Assembly (NCBI GenBank): GCA_900316495.1
Contig: ONDC01000017.1
Span: 1-36,893, forward strand
Source of the DNA: an uncultured Eubacteriales bacterium
GTDB taxonomy: Bacteria; Bacillota; Clostridia; Oscillospirales; Acutalibacteraceae
Length of the DNA stretch: 36,893 nucleotides
Direction: 5' to 3'
Part shown: positions 1-7,127 of the stretch, in pieces
How the letters are laid out: each line of letters opens with the position of its first letter
Numbering within the stretch: position 1 is the stretch's first letter
Position numbers and translations under genes: made by a program
Notes under the pieces: model-generated
The model's database searches: none
The model's input: the letters and a program-made list of their open reading frames with translations, nothing else
What the model was told of the DNA's origin: nothing

Positions 1-23
1 GCTATTGAACCTCTTCTTGGCAC
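1..23 (-). CDS. rpsG: Ribosomal protein S7, N-terminal fragment (cut by window edge)
   Basis: Only the first eight codons lie in the window. Read on the minus strand they start with GTG and give M-P-R-R-G-S-I-A, the typical N-terminus of bacterial S7, a primary binder of the 16S rRNA 3' major domain in the small subunit. A strong ribosome binding site (AAGGAGGG, about 30-38) sits a few bases upstream. The gene follows rpsL on the same strand, the normal str-operon order, which supports the call despite the short stretch. The gap to rpsL is 225 bp. Confidence 0.85.
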
Positions 24-248
24 TTTTTCTTCCCTCCTTCATTAATAGTGGATGATATCATAGGTACTCGAAAGTGACTTACTCCCGCAGGCCAATGCAA
101 GAGGTCTTTTACATACACACATGATATATATAAAACACCGCCGCATTGATTTGCAGCCATTAGTGATAAAGTCAGTTTGCGTAGATACAGGCAGCCGTTG
201 TTGTAAACCGGCTTTGTTCAAAGAAAAATCCGTTCTGACGAACAAGGA

Positions 249-671
249 TTACTTCTTGCCTGCCTTCGGGCGCTTTGCGCCGTACTTGGAACGAGCCTGC
301 ATTCTCTTGGCAACGCCCTGTGTGTCGAGCGTACCTCTGATGATGTGGTAACGCACACCAGGGAGATCCTTGACACGGCCGCCGCGGATCAGCACAACGC
401 TGTGCTCCTGGAGGTTGTGTCCTTCGCCGGGAATGTAAGCGGTAACCTCGATGCCGTTGGAAAGACGCACTCTGGCGATCTTACGCAGAGCGGAATTCGG
501 CTTCTTGGGGGTCGCGGTCTTGACGGAAGTGCAGACACCGCGCTTTTGCGGAGAATTCTGATTGGTCATCACTCTCTTCTTGGTGTTGAGACCCTTCAAA
601 AGAGCGGGAGCCTTGGCTTTCTTTTCAACGTCCTCGCGGCCTTTTCTTACGAGCTGGTTAAAGGTTGGCAT
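249..671 (-). CDS. rpsL: 30S ribosomal protein S12
   Basis: S12 sits at the decoding centre of the small ribosomal subunit and affects translational accuracy. The 140-residue product has the family hallmarks: an N-terminal [12 protein letters not shown] segment, the [19 protein letters not shown] block around residues 55-73, and the [17 protein letters not shown] block around 93-110. It also has the basic C-terminal tail ending in [13 protein letters not shown]. The two loops that carry streptomycin-resistance mutations (PKKPNS, and GGRVKDLPG) look wild type. The ATG is preceded by GAGGTG at good spacing. rpsG begins 225 bp downstream, so the two probably form the start of a str operon. A sigma-A promoter lies about 195 bp upstream, so transcription does not depend on an adjacent rpoBC. 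Confidence 0.97.
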   Translation of the reverse strand: MPTFNQLVRKGREDVEKKAKAPALLKGLNTKKRVMTNQNSPQKRGVCTSVKTATPKKPNSALRKIARVRLSNGIEVTAYIPGEGHNLQEHSVVLIRGGRVKDLPGVRYHIIRGTLDTQGVAKRMQARSKYGAKRPKAGKK

Positions 672-866
672 TCATTTCACCTCGATACGTATGGAATAAA
701 AATTTATGTCATAGCGCATTCCCTTTGAAATGCACCGGGACAACCAAATGACCGTGCCGCGCCGGGATGCGGACAATCGGCACAAAAAAACGCCGTGAGA
801 AATTGCAAAAATATAGCATTTGACGAATTAATAATAAATTTACATTTGCTCACGTCACGTTTTTTT

Positions 867-896
867 ATTATAGCATAAACACACACCTTTTGTCAA
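867..896 (-). promoter_or_regulatory. Sigma-A promoter for rpsL-rpsG
   Basis: On the minus strand a perfect TTGACA -35 box (891-896) and a perfect TATAAT -10 box (867-872) are separated by 18 bp. Transcription would start near 860, giving an untranslated leader of roughly 190 nt before rpsL. Such a strong promoter fits a ribosomal protein operon. Confidence 0.85.
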
Positions 897-941
897 GCCT
901 TGCGAAATAATTTTTTTGCCAAGCGGAGGAGTGAGGGTGAA

Positions 942-985
942 AAACAAAAAAGCGGAAGGGCGCTTGCGACAGCGATTCCTTCCGC
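942..985 (-). terminator. Rho-independent terminator of the TraX-family gene
   Basis: On the minus strand the 8-bp stem GCGGAAGG (978-985 read in reverse) pairs with CCTTCCGC (952-959 read in reverse). It is followed by a T-rich run corresponding to plus-strand AAACAAAAAA at 942-951. It lies 16 bp after the stop of the upstream gene. Confidence 0.85.
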
Positions 986-1001
986 CTGAACGGGCTAAAA
1001 T

Positions 1002-1799
1002 TTATATGAATATCAGAGGAATGTCTCCGTGCAGGGCAAGCCGGATGATTCCAATCACTACGAGGTGAGCCGGATAGTAGATGTAGAATGACCATTTCAC
1101 CAGCGTAGAAGGCTTTGCGATAGCGGTCTGACCGTCCGCGCCTTCCGGTTTCGCAAGTTTCTTTCCGCCGCGCTCGCCGTTGTAGAGAGCGATGACGGGA
1201 ATGGCGAGGAAGGTGAACATCTGAAGCACGCCGTAGAGTTTATCAAGGAAAATGAAATAGACGGCGGCGTAGATGAATGTCCAGAACACAATATCAAACG
1301 CCTGCTTCTTTCTGTTTCCGCGGTGCGTGTAGAGATAGAACGGGCACATTACCGCGATGCTGGACCAGTCGGAAGGGAATCCCACCGCGCTCAGAAGGGT
1401 GACTGTGGGAATCTTGAGGAAGCCGGGGAATTTTTCGCTGCGGGCAATTGCAATGGCGACCACCGCGAGTGCGAGCGACCACAGCACGCTGGTCTGATTG
1501 AAGAAGCTGCCGTTTGAAAAGGGAACAAAGGGAATGCCGGAGGCGAAATTGTAAGCGAAGTGCGAGATGAAGGCGAATATAAAAATCCTGCCGGCGTATT
1601 TCCATATGTTGCGGGTGTAATGACAGCCCTCGGAGATGAAGAACCACATGAGGGGCGCGGTGAGTCTGCCGATGATGTGCAGCCCGAAGACGTACCATGT
1701 CGGGTCGGTACCCGGGAAGAATGCCCATGTCAGATGGTCGATGGTCATGGCGATAATGGCGATGAGTTTTATCTGGCTTGCGTTGAGTCCTTTTTTCAT
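1002..1799 (-). CDS. TraX family membrane protein
   Basis: This 265-residue protein is mostly hydrophobic with about seven or eight membrane spans. It shows the TraX-family pattern: an N-terminal IKLIAIIAMTIDHL span, then a HIIGRLTAPLMWFFISEG motif with T-R-N-I-W-K-Y-A-G-R, and a second small-residue-rich span. In F plasmids TraX N-acetylates pilin, while chromosomal homologues in Firmicutes are distant acyltransferase-like membrane proteins of unknown substrate. Nothing nearby suggests conjugation, so a role in acylating a surface molecule is more plausible than a conjugal one; that is inference. A short charged cytoplasmic loop (GERGGKKLAKPEGADGQT) precedes the last spans. The ATG has a good AGGGAGG site. 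The gene has its own promoter and terminator, so it is monocistronic. Confidence 0.85.
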   Translation of the reverse strand: MKKGLNASQIKLIAIIAMTIDHLTWAFFPGTDPTWYVFGLHIIGRLTAPLMWFFISEGCHYTRNIWKYAGRIFIFAFISHFAYNFASGIPFVPFSNGSFFNQTSVLWSLALAVVAIAIARSEKFPGFLKIPTVTLLSAVGFPSDWSSIAVMCPFYLYTHRGNRKKQAFDIVFWTFIYAAVYFIFLDKLYGVLQMFTFLAIPVIALYNGERGGKKLAKPEGADGQTAIAKPSTLVKWSFYIYYPAHLVVIGIIRLALHGDIPLIFI

Positions 1800-1856
1800 T
1801 TTGAATTAACCTCCCTGAGATTCCCTTGTTTTGTGTAACAGCTCTTTGATGGTTTC

Positions 1857-1885
1857 AGTTTATCATACCGGGAAAGCACTGTCAA
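1857..1885 (-). promoter_or_regulatory. Sigma-A promoter for the TraX-family gene
   Basis: Minus-strand TTGACA (1880-1885) and TAAACT (1857-1862) are 17 bp apart. The expected start is near 1850, about 50 nt before the ATG at 1799. Confidence 0.75.
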
Positions 1886-2006
1886 TCGCTTTTCGGTGAG
1901 ATGCATTCAGGCAAGGTTGAAATGCATGGCTTGCTTTTTTTTGTCTGATTGTGCTTTGCGTTAAGAATTAATTCTGCAACGCTTTTGTAAATTTGCAAAA
2001 ACGTCA

Positions 2007-2035
2007 TTGAAAAGTTTAATGCGTTATGATAAAAT
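2007..2035 (+). promoter_or_regulatory. Sigma-A promoter for the capA-like/TIR operon
   Basis: TTGAAA (2007-2012) and TAAAAT (2030-2035) are separated by 17 bp. Transcription should start near 2042, so an in-frame ATG at 2026, which overlaps the -10 box, cannot be the translational start. The ATG at 2056 behind GGGGGATG fits. Confidence 0.8.
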
Positions 2036-2055
2036 CAATTGTGGGGGATGATATA

Positions 2056-3330
2056 ATGTCAGTCAAATCAAAAACTGTTTCCGGCGGTGTCCGTCCGGTC
2101 TTAGCAGCGCTGATAGCCGTGCTGCTTGCGGTCAATTTTTTTGTTTCTTTCCGCAACAGACCGGAATTGACCTCAGAAAACGGGACTACGCCGAGCGATC
2201 CGGCGGATTCTTCTTCTGTAAACGACGGCATCCACGAAGCGGAGAAAATTCACGAGATTTCAAGAGCGAAGATGTCCGTCACAGGTGATGTGATAATACA
2301 TAACGCGCTTCTGGATTCAGCGAAGGTTTCCGGGAACAAATATAATTTTGATTACATTTATACATATTTTAAAAGCTATGTTTCGGCTTCTGATTACGCG
2401 GTCACCAATCTGGAAACCACTCTCGGAGGCTCGGATTATACGGGCTATCCGGTATTCAATACGCCCGACAGTCTGCTTGATTCGATGACGGACGCGGGCT
2501 TTGATATGCTGCTGACGGCGAACAACCACGCCAACGACGGCACGGTGGAAAATGAATCGGACAAGCGTTATCTCGTGAAGGCAGTCAACGGTATCAGGCT
2601 GGGCATGATCTGCTACACATATGAGGGAAAGCCGCGTTCCGAAGGCAAGAAGGCGCTGAACGGCTATATGAACGCCAAGTCCGCCGCTATCATCAACACC
2701 TTCAACTCCCGCAATCTGGATGAGTTCTATTCCGAACTGGAGGAGCGTTTGAAGGCGATGAAGGCGGAGGGCGCGGAGGCGACCATTGTATATATCCACT
2801 GGGGCGAGGAATACCAGCTTGATCCGAACGGCAGTCAGAAGAAGATCGCCCAGAAGCTATGCGATATGGGCGTGGACGTGATCGTCGGGGGACACCCGCA
2901 TGTGGTGCAGCCGATGGCGCTGCTGACAAGCGGAACGGATGCCGCGCACAAAACCGTGTGCATTTATTCTATAGGCAATTCCGTCTCCAATCAGCGCAAG
3001 AACTACATGAAGCTGAGCACGGGTCACACGGAGGACGGCGTGTTCATCAGCTTCACCTTCAGCAAATACAGCGACGGCAGCGTGATTCTTACGGATGTTG
3101 ACGTTCTGCCGACGTGGGTCAATATGTACTTCACAAAGTCCAGACAGATTTTTGAGATTATTCCGCTTGACAAATCGGTGAGCGACTGGGGGCAGGCGTT
3201 CTCTCTCGACAAGGCGGGGGTGAAGGACGCGAACGCCTCCTATAAGCGCACGATGAAGGTCGTAGGCGAGGGACTCAAGGCGTCGCAGGAGTACTGCCGC
3301 AGCCGTGCCGACGCTAAGGTAAATCAATAA
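2056..3330 (+). CDS. CapA-family metallophosphatase-like membrane-anchored protein
   Basis: The 424-residue product has one N-terminal membrane anchor (about residues 11-31), then a short linker and a CapA/PgsA-type calcineurin-like domain. Recognisable motifs are S-V-T-G-D-V near 75-80, T-N-L-E-T-T near 117-122, T-A-N-N-H near 154-158, Y-I-H-W-G-E-E-Y, then V-I-V-G-G-H-P-H-V-V-Q-P and Y-S-I-G-N-S. Family members act outside the membrane in polyglutamate capsule synthesis or in poorly defined cell-wall roles. The region between N-N-H-A-N-D-G and Y-L-V-K-A-V-N-G-I is about 12 residues here, shorter than the 35 or so I expect, as if about 25 residues were lost in frame at position 2540. I chose 2056 as start because the promoter -10 box covers the upstream ATG. 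The TIR gene follows after 17 nt, so they are probably co-transcribed. No pgsB or pgsC is present, so a poly-gamma-glutamate role is not supported. Confidence 0.85.
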   Translation: MSVKSKTVSGGVRPVLAALIAVLLAVNFFVSFRNRPELTSENGTTPSDPADSSSVNDGIHEAEKIHEISRAKMSVTGDVIIHNALLDSAKVSGNKYNFDYIYTYFKSYVSASDYAVTNLETTLGGSDYTGYPVFNTPDSLLDSMTDAGFDMLLTANNHANDGTVENESDKRYLVKAVNGIRLGMICYTYEGKPRSEGKKALNGYMNAKSAAIINTFNSRNLDEFYSELEERLKAMKAEGAEATIVYIHWGEEYQLDPNGSQKKIAQKLCDMGVDVIVGGHPHVVQPMALLTSGTDAAHKTVCIYSIGNSVSNQRKNYMKLSTGHTEDGVFISFTFSKYSDGSVILTDVDVLPTWVNMYFTKSRQIFEIIPLDKSVSDWGQAFSLDKAGVKDANASYKRTMKVVGEGLKASQEYCRSRADAKVNQ

Positions 3331-3347
3331 AGAGGAGTGATAAAGTC

Positions 3348-4982
3348 ATGTCAAGCAACTTTTACAAGGTTTATATTGCCTGTCTGACGAGGGATCCGTC
3401 GGGGATTCTGACGAGGGATTACATGGTCGCCAAGATGCTTTACAGGAAGCTGGAGCAGAAGGGGATCCATACCTTTCTTATGGGCAAATGCAATCCCGAT
3501 GACAAAATGGAGGCAATGAATTCGGCGAAGGTTCTTGTCGTGGCGGGGACGAGCGTTCACACGCTTCTTTCGGAAGAGGTGCGGAACGATTACGAGGATT
3601 TCATCGCCGGAGTGGAGCTTTCCGGCAAGCAAATCTGGAGAGTGTTCAATTACCTGCGCTGGATCACGAAGGACGAGCTGCCGGATTACCTCGCCTCGCA
3701 CAGGTCGTATGATTATTTTGATACGGACAGGCTGGTGAGCAAAATCGAAGAGACACTCAGCAAGGAGCCGCCTCACAGCTGCATTTCGGATGTTGACGAT
3801 CCCACGCGCGAGGAATCGTTCGGCGGGGAGTTTCCGTCATATCTGCCCGAGTCGGCGGAATCCGTGCGGGAGGACGATGACGACGACGATATTCCCGTGC
3901 GCAGGAGGGGCAGGGCGCGCAAAGCGCCGCCATCCCAGCCCGAAGAGATACGCGTAGAGGAAGAATCCGCGCCGGAGCCTTCACAGCCTGAGCCTTCCGC
4001 CCAAAAGCCCTCGGCGCAGCCGATACCGCCGTCGCCTCCCGCGCCGTTTTTCCCGCTCTCGGAGCCTGAGAAAAAGCCGGTGAAGGTCAGACCCGAAAAA
4101 ATCAACCGGGTGGAGTTCTCCGTGGTGGCACCCGACGAGGTCAAGCCCGGCAAAAGCTCCGTGATCGACCTGCTGATGTATACGAAAAGCCAGCGCGCCA
4201 TTGTGAAGCGCACGATTGAGCAGGCCAAGGAGAAGTCCTCCGAAGCCGCCCGCACCGCCGGCAGCGTTTCGGTCAGGCAGGGCAGCCGTGTAACGGCGCT
4301 GCTTTTCTCCGACGACATCGAAATCGCCGACGGCAGCCGCGAGATGATCTGGGACGGCGACGCGCTCGACTTCAAATTCCGGATCAAGCCGCCGGAGGGC
4401 TACGCGAAGGATGAAATCGACTTCGGCTGCTGCGTGCAGTTCGACGGGATAGAAATCACACGGCTGTACTTCACCGTTCCGGTCGGAGCGAAGAAAAAGG
4501 TCGCCGTGCGGTTTACGCGCAAGGACTGCCGCCGGGCGTTTGTCTCCTATTCCCATAGGGACAGGCTGCGCGTCGCCGAGCAGCTTCTTGCCATTCAGGA
4601 GGTTGCGCCGAAGCTGCGCTTCTGGATGGATAACCGCAGCATGACGGCGGGCGATATGTGGCGGAACGCGATTGCCTCCGCGATCCGCAACGCCGATGTG
4701 TTCCTGCTGTTCTGGTCGGCGAGCGCGAGCGCGTCGCCGGAGGTCCGCAAGGAATGGGAGTACGCGCTGAAGCTGGAGCAGAGCGACAAACGGCACGTCC
4801 GGCGCAGGAGGAACGGCACGCGCTTTATTTCGCCCGTTCCGCTCGACAGTCCTTCCGAGTGTCCGCCGCCCGCGGAGCTGAGCGATCTGCACTTCGGCGA
4901 TCCTTCCTTTGACAGCGATATTTCCGACATCGAAAAGGTCAAGGTATGGGCGGTCAAAGGCAAGAATATTAAATATCTATAA
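3348..4982 (+). CDS. Double TIR-like domain protein with central beta-sandwich-like region
   Basis: This 544-residue soluble protein has four parts. Residues 5-150 are TIR-like, opening with V-Y-I-A-C-L-T and containing K-V-L-V-V-A-G-T-S and S-E-E-V-R-N-D-Y-E-D-F. Residues 155-250 are an acidic then Pro/Ser/Glu-rich linker with a D-rich run near 176-181. Residues 255-388 look all-beta (V-E-F-S-V-V-A-P-D-E-V through M-I-W-D-G-D to V-Q-F-D-G-I-E-I). Residues 395-510 are a clearer TIR domain: A-F-V-S-Y-S-H-R-D, F-W-M-D, T-A-G-D-M-W, A-D-V-F-L-L-F-W-S, S-P-E-V-R-K-E-W-E-Y-A. The glutamate near 469 matches the usual TIR NADase glutamate, and the equivalent N-terminal position holds Asp81. TIR proteins in bacteria cleave NAD or signal in antiphage defence or protein assembly; the role here is unknown. 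The start follows GAGGAG, 17 nt after the CapA-like gene, and a terminator follows the stop. Confidence 0.8.
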   Translation: MSSNFYKVYIACLTRDPSGILTRDYMVAKMLYRKLEQKGIHTFLMGKCNPDDKMEAMNSAKVLVVAGTSVHTLLSEEVRNDYEDFIAGVELSGKQIWRVFNYLRWITKDELPDYLASHRSYDYFDTDRLVSKIEETLSKEPPHSCISDVDDPTREESFGGEFPSYLPESAESVREDDDDDDIPVRRRGRARKAPPSQPEEIRVEEESAPEPSQPEPSAQKPSAQPIPPSPPAPFFPLSEPEKKPVKVRPEKINRVEFSVVAPDEVKPGKSSVIDLLMYTKSQRAIVKRTIEQAKEKSSEAARTAGSVSVRQGSRVTALLFSDDIEIADGSREMIWDGDALDFKFRIKPPEGYAKDEIDFGCCVQFDGIEITRLYFTVPVGAKKKVAVRFTRKDCRRAFVSYSHRDRLRVAEQLLAIQEVAPKLRFWMDNRSMTAGDMWRNAIASAIRNADVFLLFWSASASASPEVRKEWEYALKLEQSDKRHVRRRRNGTRFISPVPLDSPSECPPPAELSDLHFGDPSFDSDISDIEKVKVWAVKGKNIKYL

Positions 4983-4998
4983 CCAAACGGCGTTCATG

Positions 4999-5044
4999 AG
5001 CCTGCGTTTTCTGTTGCTTTGCAACGGGACGCAGGCTTTTTCTT
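4999..5044 (+). terminator. Rho-independent terminator after the TIR gene
   Basis: A 9-bp perfect stem, AGCCTGCGT (4999-5007) with ACGCAGGCT (5029-5037), is followed by TTTTCTT. It ends the capA-like/TIR transcription unit. Confidence 0.92.
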
Positions 5045-5148
5045 GTCAAAATAGACGAATGGCGAATAATTCATGATCAAAGGCAAACAATAACAACGCA
5101 TACCGCAAAAAAGAACATCAAACGCAAAGGCAAAAGGAGTTAAGATAA

Positions 5149-5688
5149 ATGAAGGCAACAGGAATAGTCAGAAGGATAGACGATCTGGGGCGTGTGGTGA
5201 TCCCCAAGGAAATACGCCGCACCATGCGTATCAGGGAGGGCGAATCGTTGGAAATATACACCGACGCCGGCGGCGAGGTGATTTTCAAAAAGTATTCGCC
5301 CATAGGGGAACTGGATCCCTGCTCGGCGCAGTATGCGGACATTCTCTCCCGCTCGACGGGATTTCCGGCGCTGATCTGCGACCGCGATCATGTGGTGGCG
5401 GTTTCCGGCGCGCCGAAAAGGGAATATCTCGACCGGCGCATTACCCCCGAGCTGGAGGAGCGCATGGATTCCCGCACACCGTATACGGCGGCGCCGGGAG
5501 GCGAAAAAATATTTCCCGTGGAGGGAGCCTCTCTCGCCGCCGCCTGCGTTTTTCCCGTCATATCGGCAGGTGATCTCAACGGCGCGGTTGTGCTGATGCA
5601 GAAGGAGGACGGCAGCCTGCCGGACGAAATGCAGAGCAAACCGGCGGAGGTCGCCGCCGGATTCCTTGGGAGCCAGATAGAACAGTGA
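5149..5688 (+). CDS. spoVT: AbrB/SpoVT-type sporulation transition regulator
   Basis: The 179-residue product matches SpoVT in length and layout. Residues 1-50 are an AbrB/MazE swapped-hairpin DNA-binding domain (MKATGIVRRIDDLGRVVIPK, then R-R-T-M-R-I-R-E-G-E-S-L-E-I-Y). The rest, from about residue 56, is a GAF-like sensory region. In Bacillus SpoVT is made in the forespore under sigma-G and tunes sigma-G genes. Its presence suggests the organism is, or descends from, an endospore former. The ATG follows AAAGGAG. The gene stands alone between two terminators. I do not see a clear sigma-A promoter in 5045-5148, which fits a sporulation sigma factor, although I could not define a convincing sigma-G promoter either. 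Confidence 0.92.
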   Translation: MKATGIVRRIDDLGRVVIPKEIRRTMRIREGESLEIYTDAGGEVIFKKYSPIGELDPCSAQYADILSRSTGFPALICDRDHVVAVSGAPKREYLDRRITPELEERMDSRTPYTAAPGGEKIFPVEGASLAAACVFPVISAGDLNGAVVLMQKEDGSLPDEMQSKPAEVAAGFLGSQIEQ

Positions 5689-5743
5689 TTCTCACAAGCA
5701 ACGATCACGAAATCAACACATAAAGCACATTTAAAGCCCGATT

Positions 5744-5792
5744 ATCTGCGGCAGGACGGTTTTTTTCCGGTTTTTCTGCCGTAGATTTTTTT
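5744..5792 (+). terminator. Rho-independent terminator after spoVT
   Basis: An 11-bp stem with one G-U pair, ATCTGCGGCAG (5744-5754) with CTGCCGTAGAT (5776-5786), is followed by a run of T to about 5792. Confidence 0.88.
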
Positions 5793-6067
5793 ATGTGAAA
5801 TTTGTGCTATTTTCCAAATGAGTAAAATTTCTCATACGTAAAACCCGGCATTGACAGCAACATTGACAACAAAAATGATAGGTTTTAACTGTGAACGAGA
5901 TTAAACAGCATTATGACTAAACGGTGAATAAAAATCTTAGCTATTATCATGATTCGTTTTTACTTGCATTTTGAAATGAATTAGTATAGAATTATGGGGT
6001 AATTTAGAGATATGTCATGGCTCAGCCGGTCGCCGCGGCATAGCATCATTTGCCGGGGTGATCACAG
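5793..6067. other. AT-rich region upstream of the pseudouridine synthase
   Basis: Together with the preceding terminator this is 379 bp without a gene. It is AT-rich up to about 6000. A possible promoter is TTGCAT (5964-5969) with TAGAAT about 17 bp downstream, near 5987-5992, but the -10 box is poor. I see no small gene or clear riboswitch. The last 60 bp are GC-rich and may form a weak hairpin ahead of the start codon. Confidence 0.4.
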
Positions 6068-6778
6068 GTGGAAAGACTTGATAAGATTCTGGCTTCGCAG
6101 GGGGCTGGCACGCGCAGCGAAGTGCGGAAGATGATTTGGGCGGGCAGAGTCACCGTTGACGGTGAGATATGCCGCAGCATCGACCGCAGGCTTGAACCCT
6201 CTGAGCACGAAATCGCCGTGGGCGGCGAGGTTCTGTGCTACAGAAAGTACCTCTACATTATGATGAACAAGCCCGAGGGAGCAATTTCCGCTTCCAATGA
6301 TTCCCATGTGCAGACCGTTATCGATCTGTTGCCGCCGTCGCTTCAACGCAAAGGACTTTTTCCCGTCGGTCGTCTTGACAAGGACACCACGGGACTGCTC
6401 ATCATCACAGATGACGGAGCCTTTGCCCACTCGGTGACGTCGCCCGGAAAAAAGGTGTTCAAAACCTACAGAGCCACCCTTGACGGCGCTCTGTCCGAGG
6501 CGGATATTAAGTACCTGAGTGAAGGCGCGGTGATCGACGGAGGAGAGCAGTGTTTACCTGCACAGGTTGCGGTGTTGGACGCAGAGAGCTTTATCTACGA
6601 GATAAAAATCCGCGAGGGCAAGTATCATCAGATCAAGCGCATGGCGCAGTCAGTGGGACGCAGGGTGATGGCTCTGGAACGCACGGCAGTCGGCGCGCTC
6701 ACACTCGATCCCGTGCTGGGACGGGGTGAGGCGAGAGAGCTGACCGAGCGGGAACGGGCGCTTCCCCTTATCAACTGA
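6068..6778 (+). CDS. RsuA/RluB-family rRNA pseudouridine synthase
   Basis: The 236-residue protein has an N-terminal S4 RNA-binding domain (about 1-60: E-R-L-D-K-I-L-A-S-Q-G, then A-G-R-V-T-V-D-G) and a pseudouridine synthase domain. The catalytic aspartate is in G-R-L-D-K-D-T-T-G-L, about residue 104, followed by L-I-I-T-D-D-G. The C-terminal K-Y-H-Q-I-K-R-M block is typical of the RsuA branch, which converts a uridine in small- or large-subunit rRNA to pseudouridine. Choosing between the 16S and 23S target is not possible from motifs alone, though the length favours an RsuA-like enzyme. The start is GTG, behind GGGGTG with 7 nt spacing. No neighbour shares an obvious pathway. Confidence 0.92.
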   Translation: MERLDKILASQGAGTRSEVRKMIWAGRVTVDGEICRSIDRRLEPSEHEIAVGGEVLCYRKYLYIMMNKPEGAISASNDSHVQTVIDLLPPSLQRKGLFPVGRLDKDTTGLLIITDDGAFAHSVTSPGKKVFKTYRATLDGALSEADIKYLSEGAVIDGGEQCLPAQVAVLDAESFIYEIKIREGKYHQIKRMAQSVGRRVMALERTAVGALTLDPVLGRGEARELTERERALPLIN

Positions 6779-7127
6779 ACGGAGAGTATGCTACATCTTT
6801 GCAGCCTTGACAGTACCGGATTACCTTAGTTTTTGGAATTCAGAGGGATCATTGAGACGATCAATAAATTGGGAAAATAATGAAAAAATCCAAAAACCGC
6901 GAAAATGCGCGGTGTCTGAAAATTGCTTAAAACGAACGGTTACATTTGTCGCTAAGGGCGATAAATTCGGCAGTCTTTCTAAATTAGAATTTTAACATTG
7001 TTGAGTTCGTCAATTGCATTTGGCGCGATAATCTGTTAAAATTAATACAGTTAATATTGGTTGTGCTTTGTATTTCTTGCGGGCAAATCATATTACATCC
7101 TTTTACAAAATTTGGAGGTATTTTCAA
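6779..7127. other. Intergenic region with the ABC ATPase promoter
   Basis: These 349 bp hold the promoter at 7014-7042 and an upstream AT-rich stretch. A 62-codon open frame at 6807-6995 has no ribosome binding site and no recognisable composition, so I do not call it. A small hairpin (CCGC/GCGG, about 6897-6913) lacks a T-run. No clear terminator for the pseudouridine synthase gene was found. Confidence 0.55.
7014..7042 (+). promoter_or_regulatory. Sigma-A promoter for the ABC ATPase gene
   Basis: TTGCAT (7014-7019) and TAAAAT (7037-7042) are separated by 17 bp. The start would be near 7049, leaving an 80-nt leader. The same pair of boxes with the same spacing precedes the next gene at 8340-8368. 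Confidence 0.7.

Larger units (their letters stand above)
672..1001. other. Intergenic stretch between the TraX-family gene and rpsL
   Basis: From right to left on the minus strand this 330 bp holds the terminator of the TraX-family gene, the rpsL promoter, and an AT-rich then GC-rich leader of about 190 nt. I see no convincing small gene. The GC-rich part of the leader (about 720-800) may fold, but I cannot assign it to a known ribosomal protein leader. Confidence 0.6.

Noticed and set aside
121-351. 76-codon plus-strand frame and a 67-codon minus-strand frame near the left edge
   Set aside because: They overlap rpsL or the rpsL-rpsG spacer, with no start signal.
1002-1799. Conjugative element implied by the TraX-family gene
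   Set aside because: No relaxase, mating-pair or integrase gene is in the window, and chromosomal TraX-family genes are common in Firmicutes.
2026-2055. Upstream ATG for the CapA-like protein
   Set aside because: It lies in the promoter -10 box, before the expected transcription start.
2056-3330. Poly-gamma-glutamate capsule operon
   Set aside because: Only the CapA-like gene is present; no ligase or small membrane partner genes are nearby.
3981-4892. Minus-strand open frame of 303 codons opposite the TIR gene
   Set aside because: Arg-rich complement of a GC-rich coding strand, no family match and no start signal.
6807-6995. 62-codon open frame between the pseudouridine synthase and the ABC gene
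   Set aside because: No ribosome binding site, AT-rich sequence and unremarkable product.
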